Origin: Paenibacillus pectinilyticus
GTDB taxonomy: Bacteria > Bacillota > Bacilli > Paenibacillales > NBRC-103111
Assembly: GCF_001700435.1 (NCBI RefSeq)
Contig: NZ_LYPC01000030.1
Location: forward strand, 62,001-126,000
Reading direction: 5' to 3'
DNA: 64,000 nt
The position numbers were made by a program, and so were the translations under genes. The notes beneath the pieces are model-generated. The model had not been told where the DNA came from and did no database searches. It saw only the letters and a program-made list of their open reading frames with translations. Shown piece by piece: positions 44,991-54,341 of this stretch. Position 1 is the first letter of the stretch. Each line of letters opens with the position of its first letter.

Positions 44991-47900
44991 ATGATTAAAA
45001 AATCTCTTTTAGCCATTGCCGTTTTCGCAGTGATGTTTGTCGGTTTGCTGCAAGCAGGAGCCACGAAGGCATTGGCCGCCACAGTCAACATCTCTCAGAC
45101 AGGGAATGTCGTAACCGCATCGAATGGGACGCTAACGATCACCTACGATTTGTCGACAGGTAAAGGCAATTTCAGTTCCGGTTCAACGAGCATCATCAGC
45201 AACTTCTACTCCGATTACGGTGTAACGGGAAGTTCAACACGGATCAGTTCTTTCGATGCAGGGACTCGATCAGCGAGCTGGGCAACAATTGGCACGGATG
45301 GTTATGGCATTAATGGTAAAAAATTAACCATTACCAATACGCTGACATCAGGTTCATCCATTATTCTTTACATAACCCTGTATGAGAATAAACCTTTTGC
45401 ACTAGCCAGCATGACGGTGACGAAAAGTACTTCGCAAAGCATTAACTTCCTGGAGCCGATTGCAGCGAATAATTTGGACATTGGCACAGGTACGGATAAA
45501 CGGATTTACACAACGCCATACAATAATAATTACGATTACGGCGTTGCGCCTGTGAATGATTTTGGTAACGGTGAGAATCAAATCGATCGTACAAACACCT
45601 CAACGACTACTTGGGGCGCGTTTGACGGTACGAGTTATTGGGTGGCTGCTATGTTCGATAATACGAGCAAGCAAGGATTTATTGCAGGTGCTGCCAATAC
45701 GCCTAACTGGAAGAGCATGCAGTATTTGCATCAAGCATCCACGGCTAATGGTCCGTTAACGGGATTTTCAGTCTATAATGCGGGTGGAGCGCAAAGTGGA
45801 ACCTCAATCTCGTCGGATAAGTTTTTCCTTGGCTATTACAGTAATTACCAAGATGGTCTGGAGCAATTCGGTCAAACGTATGCCGTAGGTGAACCGAAGC
45901 TCTCATGGACCGACGGTGTGCCGATGGGCTACAACAGCTATTACAGTTTCTACGGTCTGCCAACGGTAGATGCCATGCATGGCATGATTGATTATTTTGC
46001 CGCTAACCTGAAACCATTGGGCTACACTTATATGAATCTAGACTGTTGTTATAAAGGAACGTCAGGCCAAGCGTATCCCACTGATTTCCAAGCTTATTCC
46101 GATTATGTGCACAACAAGGGCTTGAAAGCGGGCAATTACACAGCACCTTTCTTTATTTACCAAAAGCTGACCGATACGGTTCCGGGGGCTCCTACGTTCA
46201 CGTTCCAAGATATCGCGCTTAAGGATAGCACGGGATCTCCAATCCAAACGTATCTCGGCGCAGGCACGTACATCATTGATGCGACGCATCCAGGGGCGCA
46301 AGCTTATCTGAAAAATTTGATGGATGTCGATTTCGTCAATGTGGGAATGGATTATGCGAAGCTGGATTTTCTGGATCTGGGCATGTATGAAGGCAACCAT
46401 TATGATGCTTCCAAAAACGGGATGCAGGCATACCGTATCGGCATGCAGATCATGCGCGACGAGCTGCTTTCGGCTACGCAGCATATTTATATTAACGAAT
46501 CGATCGCTCCGCTGCTCCCTTCTGGGTATGCGCATGGCAGAAGATCAGGGATCGACACAACCATTCCGCTGCAAGGTGATCTCTATTCGGGTATCGAGCG
46601 TCAAGCCTTTAACTCCGCTGCATCCTGGTGGACGAATGGTACACTTTATACCTATAATGACCCCGACATGGCACTGCCCGAAAATATCGCAAATGGGTTT
46701 TACAAGAATACGCTGAATCAGAGTAAGCTCTACGCGACGGTAACGATGCTTGAAGGCGGACATAACATTATTGGAGACAACGTTCCATTTATTTCGGAAG
46801 ATCGAATGAAAGCTCTGACGAATCCATCTTTGATTGCTCTATCTGGACAGGGGAAAGCGGCTAAACCCATTAAGATGACGAACTTTTACCATAAGCTTGA
46901 GCATTCGCCGTCAGCCATTTACTCCACGGATACAAATGGTGATAAAATCGTTGGATTGTCCAACTGGAACATGAACAGTTCGGCTTCTACGACCGTAACT
47001 TTCGCTGATCTGGGGCTTAGCGCAAGCACGACTTACACGATTACAGAGCTTTATAGTAACACCAAAATCGGCACGTTCACTGGCAGCTATACACGACTGC
47101 AGCAACCAGGTGAATCCGTTATTTTACGAATTTCACCGACGAGCTCCGCTTTGCCACTTGCTCCTGCGAATTTGGCGGCAGGCAAAACAGCAACAGCCTC
47201 CAGCTTCTATTCGGCGGGCTACGAGGCTTCCAAAGTAACAGATGGCGACATTTCAACACGTTGGAGTGCTGCGGACAGCCAATATAATAATCAATGGGTG
47301 CAGATTGATTTCGGTGCTGCAACCAGCGTGAACCGTATTGCCGTCAAAGAATACGGCTATGGCAATCAGAATTTCCAAATCAATACGTACAATTTGCAGT
47401 ACTGGAATGGAACCAGCTTTGTTAATCTCAAGAACGGATTCACGATCGGAGATAACCGAGTGTTTGATTTTCCAACCGTTTCAACGTCGAAGATCCGAAT
47501 TTATGTGGGCAAAGCCAACTTCTTAGCGTCGATTAATGAGATAGAAGCCTATAACATAACTGGCAATACAGGCAGTATGATCGATCAGGACAACAGCACT
47601 GCAACATACAGCTCGTACTCGGATATTCGCGCTAATCTACAGCGCATGCAGACGTTCTCCTTAACGTCCAGCAGCTTGCCGAGAATTGATATGTATCTGT
47701 ATGAGAGCTATGTGAGCAAAGTGCCTGAAGACAATCTCTACATCGATATCGTGAAGCTGGATGTGAATAACAATCCTGTGCAAAAGCTGTTTACAGCAGC
47801 GCTGCCATCGAACAATATTCCTGGAGCGGCAACTCCTTACGCCATCTATCCAAAACTCACTGGGCTTGATACGACGCAGAAATACGGCATTATTTTGCGC

Positions 47901-48068
47901 TCGCCTGCTTCGCTCGATGATGGTTCAACGAACAATAAATATGGATTTGCTTACAACGACAGCAATACATACACCGGCGGTGTTGAACGGGTTTCCACAA
48001 ACGGGGGCACAACCTGGAGTACGGAAAATAGCGGAAACCGGGATCTGATTTTTACCATTTACAAGTAA
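44991..48068 (+). CDS. Secreted alpha-galactosidase-like (clan GH-D) hydrolase with CBM32-type module
   Basis: 1025 residues with a cleavable signal peptide ending near ALAA. A beta-rich N-terminal domain is followed by a TIM barrel whose MDYAKLDFLD (nucleophile Asp) and YNDPDMA motifs fit GH27/GH36-type enzymes of clan GH-D. A discoidin/CBM32-like module lies at about residues 725-855, and a further C-terminal beta domain ends the chain. It probably releases galactose or galacto-oligosaccharides outside the cell for the ABC importer. AGGAGGG precedes ATG 44991; the frame extends upstream to 44889 through promoter DNA. Confidence 0.85.
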   Translation: MIKKSLLAIAVFAVMFVGLLQAGATKALAATVNISQTGNVVTASNGTLTITYDLSTGKGNFSSGSTSIISNFYSDYGVTGSSTRISSFDAGTRSASWATIGTDGYGINGKKLTITNTLTSGSSIILYITLYENKPFALASMTVTKSTSQSINFLEPIAANNLDIGTGTDKRIYTTPYNNNYDYGVAPVNDFGNGENQIDRTNTSTTTWGAFDGTSYWVAAMFDNTSKQGFIAGAANTPNWKSMQYLHQASTANGPLTGFSVYNAGGAQSGTSISSDKFFLGYYSNYQDGLEQFGQTYAVGEPKLSWTDGVPMGYNSYYSFYGLPTVDAMHGMIDYFAANLKPLGYTYMNLDCCYKGTSGQAYPTDFQAYSDYVHNKGLKAGNYTAPFFIYQKLTDTVPGAPTFTFQDIALKDSTGSPIQTYLGAGTYIIDATHPGAQAYLKNLMDVDFVNVGMDYAKLDFLDLGMYEGNHYDASKNGMQAYRIGMQIMRDELLSATQHIYINESIAPLLPSGYAHGRRSGIDTTIPLQGDLYSGIERQAFNSAASWWTNGTLYTYNDPDMALPENIANGFYKNTLNQSKLYATVTMLEGGHNIIGDNVPFISEDRMKALTNPSLIALSGQGKAAKPIKMTNFYHKLEHSPSAIYSTDTNGDKIVGLSNWNMNSSASTTVTFADLGLSASTTYTITELYSNTKIGTFTGSYTRLQQPGESVILRISPTSSALPLAPANLAAGKTATASSFYSAGYEASKVTDGDISTRWSAADSQYNNQWVQIDFGAATSVNRIAVKEYGYGNQNFQINTYNLQYWNGTSFVNLKNGFTIGDNRVFDFPTVSTSKIRIYVGKANFLASINEIEAYNITGNTGSMIDQDNSTATYSSYSDIRANLQRMQTFSLTSSSLPRIDMYLYESYVSKVPEDNLYIDIVKLDVNNNPVQKLFTAALPSNNIPGAATPYAIYPKLTGLDTTQKYGIILRSPASLDDGSTNNKYGFAYNDSNTYTGGVERVSTNGGTTWSTENSGNRDLIFTIYK

Positions 48069-48082
48069 TAGTAAGTGAAAAC

Positions 48083-48138
48083 AGGGGATTCGCCATTAGG
48101 AGCATTACGCTTCTATTGGTTAATCCCCTTTTCTTTTT
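48083..48138 (+). terminator. Terminator after the secreted hydrolase gene
   Basis: AGGGGATT and AATCCCCT, with a partial inner CCATTAGGAG/CTTCTATTGG stem, followed by TTTTCTTTTT. Confidence 0.8.
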
Positions 48139-48167
48139 GGATGGCATCTTTAGATTTCATGTCTTGA

Positions 48168-49016
48168 TTACCGCACAACAGTCGACTGTCGATACCGCAA
48201 TGGCGTCATTTTCGTCATTTGCCTGAAAACACGTCCGAATTGCACAAGAGAACCGAAACCTACTTGCTCAGCGATCACGATCACTTTGAGCTTGGTCGTA
48301 GCCAACAAACGCTGCGCTTCCTGAACGCGAACAAGGCTCACATACTCAACTAGCGAGAAGCCAGTAATTTCTTTGAACATCCGGCTTAAATAAGCAGGAC
48401 TGATTTCAAATCGCTCGGCGAGCTCCTCGAGCCGCACGGTTTCCGCATAATGCGCATTGAGATAGCGCACGATGGTTGATATTTTGCGATGCAGGGGTGA
48501 GACATGCTCAGGTGATGTGACGGGATGCATACGAACGAAGCGGGCAGTGAAAAGGAGCAGCTCAATCAAATACTGCCGTATTGCAAAAGCTTGACCGAGC
48601 AGAGGCTCGCGGGCTTCTTGCATTAATTTGCCTAATAGATCCTCGACAATCCGCCGTGTAGGCAGATCCAAGCGAAGGACAGGTGAAGTATGTTGGAACG
48701 CATTCAAAAGGAAGGGAGCTTCATCTGTTGCGTTTTCAACAAGGCTGTCTGCGAAATTAATGACGACGCGTGCATGTCCTAGTTTATCGGAATCTGAAGT
48801 GGCATGAAGCTCGCGACGATCAATGAGTACAAGGTCTCCAGGCAAAATGAGATATGAGCGGTCACGAATGAAATACATGCGTTCTCCTTCATATAAATAA
48901 TAAAGCTCATACATCTCATGCATATGTTGAGTCCGCTCGAAGGGACCTGAACGATGAATGTGTTGAAAATAAAAAGGACCTTCATCTTCATTGCCGAAGG
49001 TAACGGTACGCGACAT
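48168..49016 (-). CDS. AraC family transcription regulator with cupin sensor domain
   Basis: 282 residues: an N-terminal cupin-type domain (FHYQH/HMHEMYELYYL-like histidines) and a C-terminal double HTH (FEISPAYLSRMFKEITG). Read on the minus strand, GGAGGAG precedes its ATG. It is transcribed divergently from uxaE across a 174-bp gap, the usual place for a local regulator. Confidence 0.9.
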   Translation of the reverse strand: MSRTVTFGNEDEGPFYFQHIHRSGPFERTQHMHEMYELYYLYEGERMYFIRDRSYLILPGDLVLIDRRELHATSDSDKLGHARVVINFADSLVENATDEAPFLLNAFQHTSPVLRLDLPTRRIVEDLLGKLMQEAREPLLGQAFAIRQYLIELLLFTARFVRMHPVTSPEHVSPLHRKISTIVRYLNAHYAETVRLEELAERFEISPAYLSRMFKEITGFSLVEYVSLVRVQEAQRLLATTKLKVIVIAEQVGFGSLVQFGRVFRQMTKMTPLRYRQSTVVR

Positions 49017-49155
49017 GGCTGATCTCCTCCCACTTGAAGGTTGTAAAGGAAGTATAGCACAATTCGAGTGAAAGATATGAACAGTTTTCGCCTAAAATAG
49101 GAATAGATGAAGAGAAAATTCTCTTTACTTGCGATATGATGAAGCTATAGAACAA

Positions 49156-49171
49156 TAGCAAACGCTTGCAT
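49156..49171 (+). promoter_or_regulatory. cre-like palindrome before uxaE
   Basis: TAGCAAACGCTTGCAT fits the cre consensus except at two positions and is nearly palindromic about the CG centre. It lies just after a possible -10 TATAGA at 49146. CcpA or another LacI-family protein could bind. Confidence 0.55.
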
Positions 49172-49190
49172 TTATGAGGAGGATTATTAA

Positions 49191-50675
49191 ATGAACGCAC
49201 TAATAGAAGCCTTACGGGCAGGGAAAGTAAGCGAGTTTTCATCGGAAGTCATCAACGTATATGGCGCATCTCAAACACAAGTGGGAGATACCACGTTGCT
49301 TATGGTGCGGACAACATCAGGCAAGCAACTACTTGTAGTTGGGTCTGGAGAATTATTCGATCAATTGCAAGGAGAAACTGTTGAAGGCGGGAAAATAGCC
49401 CCTCTTTCTCATGAAAACCGTTTGATCATCAATCAATTATTGCCATATACAGCACCTCAAGCTTTCGGTACGCAAGTAGCGACGATGGGCTTAGGTGATC
49501 GCCTTGGAATTGCAAGTCCTGGACATATCCAAACGATCCGTGGTAAAGATATTCGCCCTGTTTTGGCTCAGCAAAGTATTCGTGAGCTTGCCTTGACGGG
49601 CCGCACGTACGAGGATGTTCTGGATGCCGCGGCTTATGCGGTTCTGCAAGAGGGCTACACGGACGGATATGGCGCGGATGGCGACCATTTGAAGAAAGAA
49701 GAGGATATTGAGTACGCGCTGCGCCTTGGATTTACGATGCTGACGCTGGATTGCTCCGAGAATATCGATAACACCATTGAATCCATGTCCGAAGCGGACA
49801 TTGCCGCGAAATACGAGCAGCTGCCAGCCAGCTTGCGTAATCGCTATGAAGAGCGCTACTTGCAAACGGCACCGAATGTGCCAGGAGCAACACTTGCTTA
49901 TACGGCAGAAGCGTTGAAGAAAGATGTTCTCATTTATGATGCGGCTATCAATTTCATGGAAGCGATCTACCGTAAGTATATCGTTACCTTAGATCGTGCG
50001 GTCGATTTCGAAATTTCCATCGATGAAACAGCGACACCAACCTCCCCAGAGGCCCATTACTTGGTAGCTAATGAGCTTCGTGACCGCGGTGTTACGATTT
50101 TCAGTATGGCGCCACGCTTCTGCGGCGAATTCCAAAAAGGGATCGACTACATCGGCGATATCGCGCAATTTGAGCGTGAATTAGCGAGTCATGCGGCCAT
50201 TGCTGTGCATTTTGAATATAAGTTGAGTATCCATTCCGGCAGTGATAAATTCAGTGTGTTCCCGTTGATCGGGCAATATACGAATGGTTTATTCCATATC
50301 AAAACTGCGGGTACGAATTGGCTCGAAGCGGTACGTGTTGTAGCCAAAGTGAATCCGACGCTTTATCGCCGTATGCACCAATATGCGCTTGATCACTTTG
50401 TGGAAGCGACAGCTTATTACCACGTTACGACGGACATTAGCGCGATCGTTCCACTTAGCGATGTAACAGATGCACAGCTTCCTGATTACATGGAAGAAAA
50501 TAATGCGCGTCAATTGCTGCACATTACGTACGGTTTGCTTCTTCAAGCGAAGAATGCTGACGGCAGCCGCACGTTTGCAGATGAATTCTTCCAAACGATG
50601 GCTGAGCAAGAGGCTGTCTTTGCTGAAGGACTGCGACATCATATTGGCAGACATTTGGAGCTGCTAGGTAAATAA
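49191..50675 (+). CDS. uxaE: Tagaturonate/fructuronate epimerase UxaE
   Basis: 494 residues. Motifs such as HYLVANELRDRGVTIFSMAPRF and FEYKLSIHSGSDKFSVFPL fit the tagaturonate 3-epimerase family, which interconverts tagaturonate and fructuronate in hexuronate breakdown. This lets galacturonate join the glucuronate branch without uxaB. GAGGAGG lies before the ATG. No other hexuronate genes are in the window. Confidence 0.82.
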   Translation: MNALIEALRAGKVSEFSSEVINVYGASQTQVGDTTLLMVRTTSGKQLLVVGSGELFDQLQGETVEGGKIAPLSHENRLIINQLLPYTAPQAFGTQVATMGLGDRLGIASPGHIQTIRGKDIRPVLAQQSIRELALTGRTYEDVLDAAAYAVLQEGYTDGYGADGDHLKKEEDIEYALRLGFTMLTLDCSENIDNTIESMSEADIAAKYEQLPASLRNRYEERYLQTAPNVPGATLAYTAEALKKDVLIYDAAINFMEAIYRKYIVTLDRAVDFEISIDETATPTSPEAHYLVANELRDRGVTIFSMAPRFCGEFQKGIDYIGDIAQFERELASHAAIAVHFEYKLSIHSGSDKFSVFPLIGQYTNGLFHIKTAGTNWLEAVRVVAKVNPTLYRRMHQYALDHFVEATAYYHVTTDISAIVPLSDVTDAQLPDYMEENNARQLLHITYGLLLQAKNADGSRTFADEFFQTMAEQEAVFAEGLRHHIGRHLELLGK

Positions 50676-50688
50676 TCGACGATAACCA

Positions 50689-50732
50689 AAAACGCCGCGA
50701 ACGTCCCAATTACGGGTGTTAGCGGCGTTTCT
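50689..50732. terminator. Bidirectional terminator between uxaE and the downstream minus-strand gene
   Basis: AAACGCCGC and GCGGCGTTT form a 9-bp stem around an AAC/GTT inner stem, in a convergent gap. Confidence 0.75.
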
Positions 50733-50745
50733 GCGTACCTAGTAC

Positions 50746-51057
50746 CTAGGACAAGCCTTCGGTCGATTCTCCTATTGCATCATCTGCGCCAGGATAATCT
50801 CTTGTAATGCCTTCATGCAGTTCGCGATTTTCATAAGCAAAACGATTGGTCGGACGTTGGTCCTCTCGCCAAGGGGTGCTTTTTCCGAGTGACTCTGACA
50901 GCATGCTTGTGCCGTAGGGTCCTTCCGGAAACTCCTCAGGAATCATGTCGTTTCGCTGTGACTCAACGGACTTGAGGTCAGTGTACGCAGCGAGGCGGTC
51001 TTCTGAGAGGAAGCCTAATCCCTCTACATGGTTGACTTGTGATGACTTTTTACGCAT
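50746..51057 (-). CDS. Hypothetical cytosolic protein
   Basis: 103 residues, hydrophilic, rich in Glu, Ser and Pro, with no membrane segment or known motif. On the minus strand AAGGAGG lies before the ATG at 51057. The EEFPEGPYG segment looks conserved-like, but I cannot name the family. Confidence 0.65.
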   Translation of the reverse strand: MRKKSSQVNHVEGLGFLSEDRLAAYTDLKSVESQRNDMIPEEFPEGPYGTSMLSESLGKSTPWREDQRPTNRFAYENRELHEGITRDYPGADDAIGESTEGLS

Positions 51058-51109
51058 GGATAAGCCTCCTTTTCAGGTTTTGCTTTTTCCAGTTTCCCCC
51101 GTCACCGCA

Positions 51110-51403
51110 TTAAATATCCGTGAAATGAATCGATCCGATAATTTGGGATAAGAACTCATTGAGTTCTGCGGCTTGTTCCTCATTAATTTTGAAAACATGC
51201 TCCAGATAGCCCTCTTCAGCCAAATCATCCGGACCAATTACAGCGCTGCGTCCCGATTGCAAATCGATGACCAGCTTTTTGCCATAGTAACGAGTTGTTG
51301 TCATAATAGCGAGGTCAAAACGGTGTAACGCATTGCCAACGAAACAGACAAAACGGGTCGTTGTTTCTTCTTGATGATCGTATAAGAAGTCATAATCAGA
51401 CAT
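51110..51403 (-). CDS. DUF3055 family protein
   Basis: 97 residues with TRFVCFVGNALHRFDLAIMT and YYGKKLVIDLQSGR, the pattern I associate with DUF3055, a small Firmicute family of unknown function. It is divergent from the HRDC gene and lies 52 bp after the preceding minus-strand gene start. Confidence 0.75.
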   Translation of the reverse strand: MSDYDFLYDHQEETTTRFVCFVGNALHRFDLAIMTTTRYYGKKLVIDLQSGRSAVIGPDDLAEEGYLEHVFKINEEQAAELNEFLSQIIGSIHFTDI

Positions 51404-51472
51404 AAGGACTCTCCATTCTCTTTCTAGTATGACCCCATTATAACCGATAAAGGGTTGGTGGCAAAACGGTTC

Positions 51473-51501
51473 TTGCGCCTATCTGACAAACATGGTATGA
51501 T
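51473..51501 (+). promoter_or_regulatory. Promoter before the HRDC protein gene
   Basis: TTGCGC at 51473, 17-bp spacer and TATGAT at 51496-51501. A strong terminator starts about 20 bp later, giving a very short leader RNA unless it is read through. Confidence 0.65.
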
Positions 51502-51519
51502 TTGGATATTAGAAAAAGG

Positions 51520-51558
51520 AAGCACCTTTTCTGCCTTACGGCGGAAGAGGTGCTTTTT
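51520..51558 (+). terminator. Leader terminator before the HRDC gene
   Basis: AAGCACCTTTTCTGCC, TTAC, GGCGGAAGAGGTGCTT and a T run. It lies between promoter and coding region, unlike an ordinary operon end. Confidence 0.8.
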
Positions 51559-51605
51559 CGTTTTTCTGAAACTAAATTCGTGAAACGTCTGGAGGAATTG
51601 AAGGG

Positions 51606-52619
51606 ATGAACATTGTATTTCTGAACACGTTAGAGAAGAATTTAGGGGATCAACAACTGATCTCCGCGCAGGTCTCGATTGCGGAAGAACATGGGATTTG
51701 GTGTGTGCATTGGAGTGAACCAGATGCCGCTGGAAGGCTCGGGCAAGATATGTGGTACCAAGGCATTAGCTGGGATGAGATGCTGTATGCGTTCCGCCAA
51801 GGCTTGCGTGAGAAGATGAGATCAGGTTTCCGCCCCTTGGTTCAGACAGAAATGGAATTAACGCAAGGCTTAACGGGAAAAGCGAAGATGACCCAAATGT
51901 TAACGTACTACTGTGAGGAAAATCCGAATGAAGAGATGTACGAATCCCTTCGTACATGGCGCCGAGAACAGGCTGCTCGTGAGAAGAAGGCGCCTTACAT
52001 CCTGGCGACGAACCGCGTGCTGCGGATGATTTCGGTCTTTTTACCGCAGAGCAAGGAAGAGCTGCAGCAAATTCCTGGCTTCGGCGAGCAGAAGACAGCG
52101 ATGTACGCTGAGCAATTGCTTGGACTAATCGGCGAAAGATCACGTACGAATGGTTTTCCATTGGATTGGGTGGCGAACTACGTTGACATGATCAAATTCG
52201 AAGGATGGCTCTTTGCTCAGAAAGAGCAAAAGCTGCGCATCGAGCTTGATCGCGAAGTCAGCAAGCGTAAGCTGCTGGAAATCGTGGCAGGCGGCGGCAG
52301 TCTCGCTGATCTTCAAGCGAATTTGACGATGCCGCGCAGAGAATTGCTGCTATGGGTTGAAGACTTAGAGCGCGAAGGCTACGACATGGATCCGCTTGTG
52401 GAAGCGGAGCTAGCTTCGGTCCCTGAAGAAGAGCAGATTAAGGCATGGAACGCTTATGAGTCTGAAGGGGATCGCTACTTGAAGCCTGTCCTCAAGACGC
52501 TTACAGGACCCGAAGAGCTCAAAGGAAAAGAGCTGGATCGTGCCTATGAATGGCTGCGCCTGCTCCGGTTACGTTTTCGCAGGGAGAAGGAAAGATTCAC
52601 GTCACAAGCCGCTAGTTAA
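51606..52619 (+). CDS. HRDC domain protein
   Basis: 337 residues. An HRDC-type helical domain occurs near residues 115-185 (ILATNRVLRMISVFLPQSKE, then LQQIPGFGEQK), the module of RecQ and RNase D that binds nucleic acid. No helicase or nuclease motif is seen. A helix-rich C-terminus follows. It starts 47 bp after a leader terminator. Confidence 0.8.
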   Translation: MNIVFLNTLEKNLGDQQLISAQVSIAEEHGIWCVHWSEPDAAGRLGQDMWYQGISWDEMLYAFRQGLREKMRSGFRPLVQTEMELTQGLTGKAKMTQMLTYYCEENPNEEMYESLRTWRREQAAREKKAPYILATNRVLRMISVFLPQSKEELQQIPGFGEQKTAMYAEQLLGLIGERSRTNGFPLDWVANYVDMIKFEGWLFAQKEQKLRIELDREVSKRKLLEIVAGGGSLADLQANLTMPRRELLLWVEDLEREGYDMDPLVEAELASVPEEEQIKAWNAYESEGDRYLKPVLKTLTGPEELKGKELDRAYEWLRLLRLRFRREKERFTSQAAS

Positions 52620-52625
52620 TGTCTG

Positions 52626-52654
52626 TTGACAAATGTGAGCTAGTTATGTTTAAA
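52626..52654 (+). promoter_or_regulatory. Promoter of the tyrS T-box transcript
   Basis: TTGACA at 52626-52631, a 17-bp spacer and TTTAAA at 52649-52654, directly after the HRDC stop codon. Confidence 0.7.
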
Positions 52655-52664
52655 TGGTCCATAA

Positions 52665-52975
52665 TCTAATATTCGTGAACGCGATGACGAACATGGGCGA
52701 TGCCCGAAGTAGGAGATAGGCCGCTGCTGCAGAGAGTCGGTGGATGGTGCAAACCGATGCATGCTTATATGCCGAATTACAGTTCTGAGTTGGTGAGGGG
52801 AAAGTGCGCTATATGGGCATTAGTAGCTTACACCCGGCAATTTATTGTCGTTAAATTTCTAAGTGAAAGAGAAGCTGCATGCCTATTGGCGCGCAATCCG
52901 CTCTCTTTAATTAGGGTGGTACCGCGAGACAATCTCTCGTCCCTTTGTGGACGTTGAGGTTGTCTTTTTTGCATT
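52665..52975 (+). ncRNA. T-box leader of tyrS
   Basis: The T-box AGGGTGGTACCGCG at 52913-52926 is a standard antiterminator sequence, and a terminator with GACAATCTC/GAGGTTGTC and six T ends the leader. A TAC (Tyr) triplet at 52788-52790 in GAATTACAG is a likely specifier. Uncharged tRNA-Tyr would favour read-through into tyrS. Confidence 0.92.
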
Positions 52976-53013
52976 TCAGTACGCTATTTTGACCAATTGA
53001 ACGGGGGGATTGT

Positions 53014-54273
53014 ATGTTTACATGGGATCAGTTATCGGAAGAGCAGTAGCAACAAGTAGAGGATCAGCTTGCCATACTTAAGCGCGGTGCAGCAGAAATC
53101 GTACCCGAAGATGCGCTCAAACAGAAGATCATCAAGTCCGTCATAACCGGGATTCCCTTAAAAGTGAAACTCGGTTTAGATCCTTCCGCGCCAGATATTC
53201 ATATCGGGCATACGGTCGTTTTGCAGAAGCTGCGCCAATTTCAAGATCTGGGCCATGAGGTACAGCTAATCATCGGTGATTTTACGGGTCGCATTGGTGA
53301 TCCGACAGGCAAATCCGAGACGCGAAAACAGCTTTCTGAGGAAGATGTGAAGCATAACGCGCAAACGTACCAGACCCAGTTGTCCAAAGTGCTGGATCTC
53401 ACGAGGACTACGTTTTACTACAACTCCACCTGGCTGGGTGAGCTTCGTTTCGATGATGTCCTGCGGCTGGCAGGTAAAGTAACTGTCGCGCGGATGCTGG
53501 AAAGAGATGATTTTGCTAAACGTTATGCGGCGAATCAGCCCATTCATGTGCATGAATTTTTCTATCCGTTGATGCAAGGCTACGACTCGGTTTCTTTACA
53601 AAGTGATATCGAACTAGGGGGAACGGATCAGACCTTTAATATCTTGATGGGCCGAACCCTACAAGGGGCGTACGAGGTGAAAGAAGGTCAGGTGGCGATC
53701 CTAATGCCGCTATTAGAAGGCCTTGATGGCGTTCAGAAGATGAGCAAAAGCTTGCGCAACTACATCGGTATCGATGAGCAGCCGAATGATATTTTTGGCA
53801 AAACAATGTCCATTCCCGATACGCTTATGCTCAAATATTTTGAGCTTACAACATCCCTATCCCATAAGGAATTGGAGGATCTTCGGGAAGGTCTCTCCAC
53901 AGGTACCATTCATCCAAGAGATGCCAAAATGAGGCTGGCTAAAGCCTATGTGACCATGTACCACAGCGTGCAAGCTGCTGAAGGAGCGGAACAGCATTTC
54001 ATTACGGTTTTTCAGAAGCGGGCGTTACCGGATGAAATGGAGGAAGTAAGCTTAATCAGCAGTGATTTGGACGCAGGGAGTATCACCCTTATCAAGCTGT
54101 TAGTCCATTTATCGCTCCAATCGTCAAATGGGGAAGCAAGACGTAGTATCGAGCAAGGGGCAGTTAAACTAAACGAGCAAAAAATTACAGATATTCATGC
54201 GCTAATCGCTCCGCAGGATGGCGACATTCTGCAGGTTGGGAAGCGTAAGTTTGTCAAAATTAAGCTAGCATAA
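53014..54273 (+). pseudogene. tyrS: Tyrosyl-tRNA synthetase with an in-frame UAG at codon 12
   Basis: The ATG at 53014, with an AACGGGGGG ribosome binding site, starts a reading frame that matches TyrRS, but TAG at 53047-53049 occupies codon 12, where other TyrRS have a Gln (LTPEQQ; here LSEEQ-stop-QQ). The rest is intact through HIGH (63-66) and KMSKS (242-246) to a C-terminal S4-type domain. The next in-frame start, GTG at 53164 (codon 51), would drop the first 50 residues and the first strand of the catalytic domain. One substitution (CAG or CAA to TAG) explains it. It may be a sequencing error, a recent null allele with a second tyrS elsewhere, or read-through. Confidence 0.8.
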
Positions 54274-54281
54274 GCAGACGC

Positions 54282-54322
54282 AAAAAAGGTGACTTCCCCG
54301 CAGCTTACTGCCAGAAGTCACC
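54282..54322 (-). terminator. Terminator of the corA gene (minus strand)
   Basis: GGTGACTTC pairs with GAAGTCACC; on the minus strand it is followed by TTTTTT, so it serves the minus-strand corA gene in the convergent gap with tyrS. Confidence 0.8.
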
Positions 54323-54341
54323 TATATCCTATCCGATGGGT

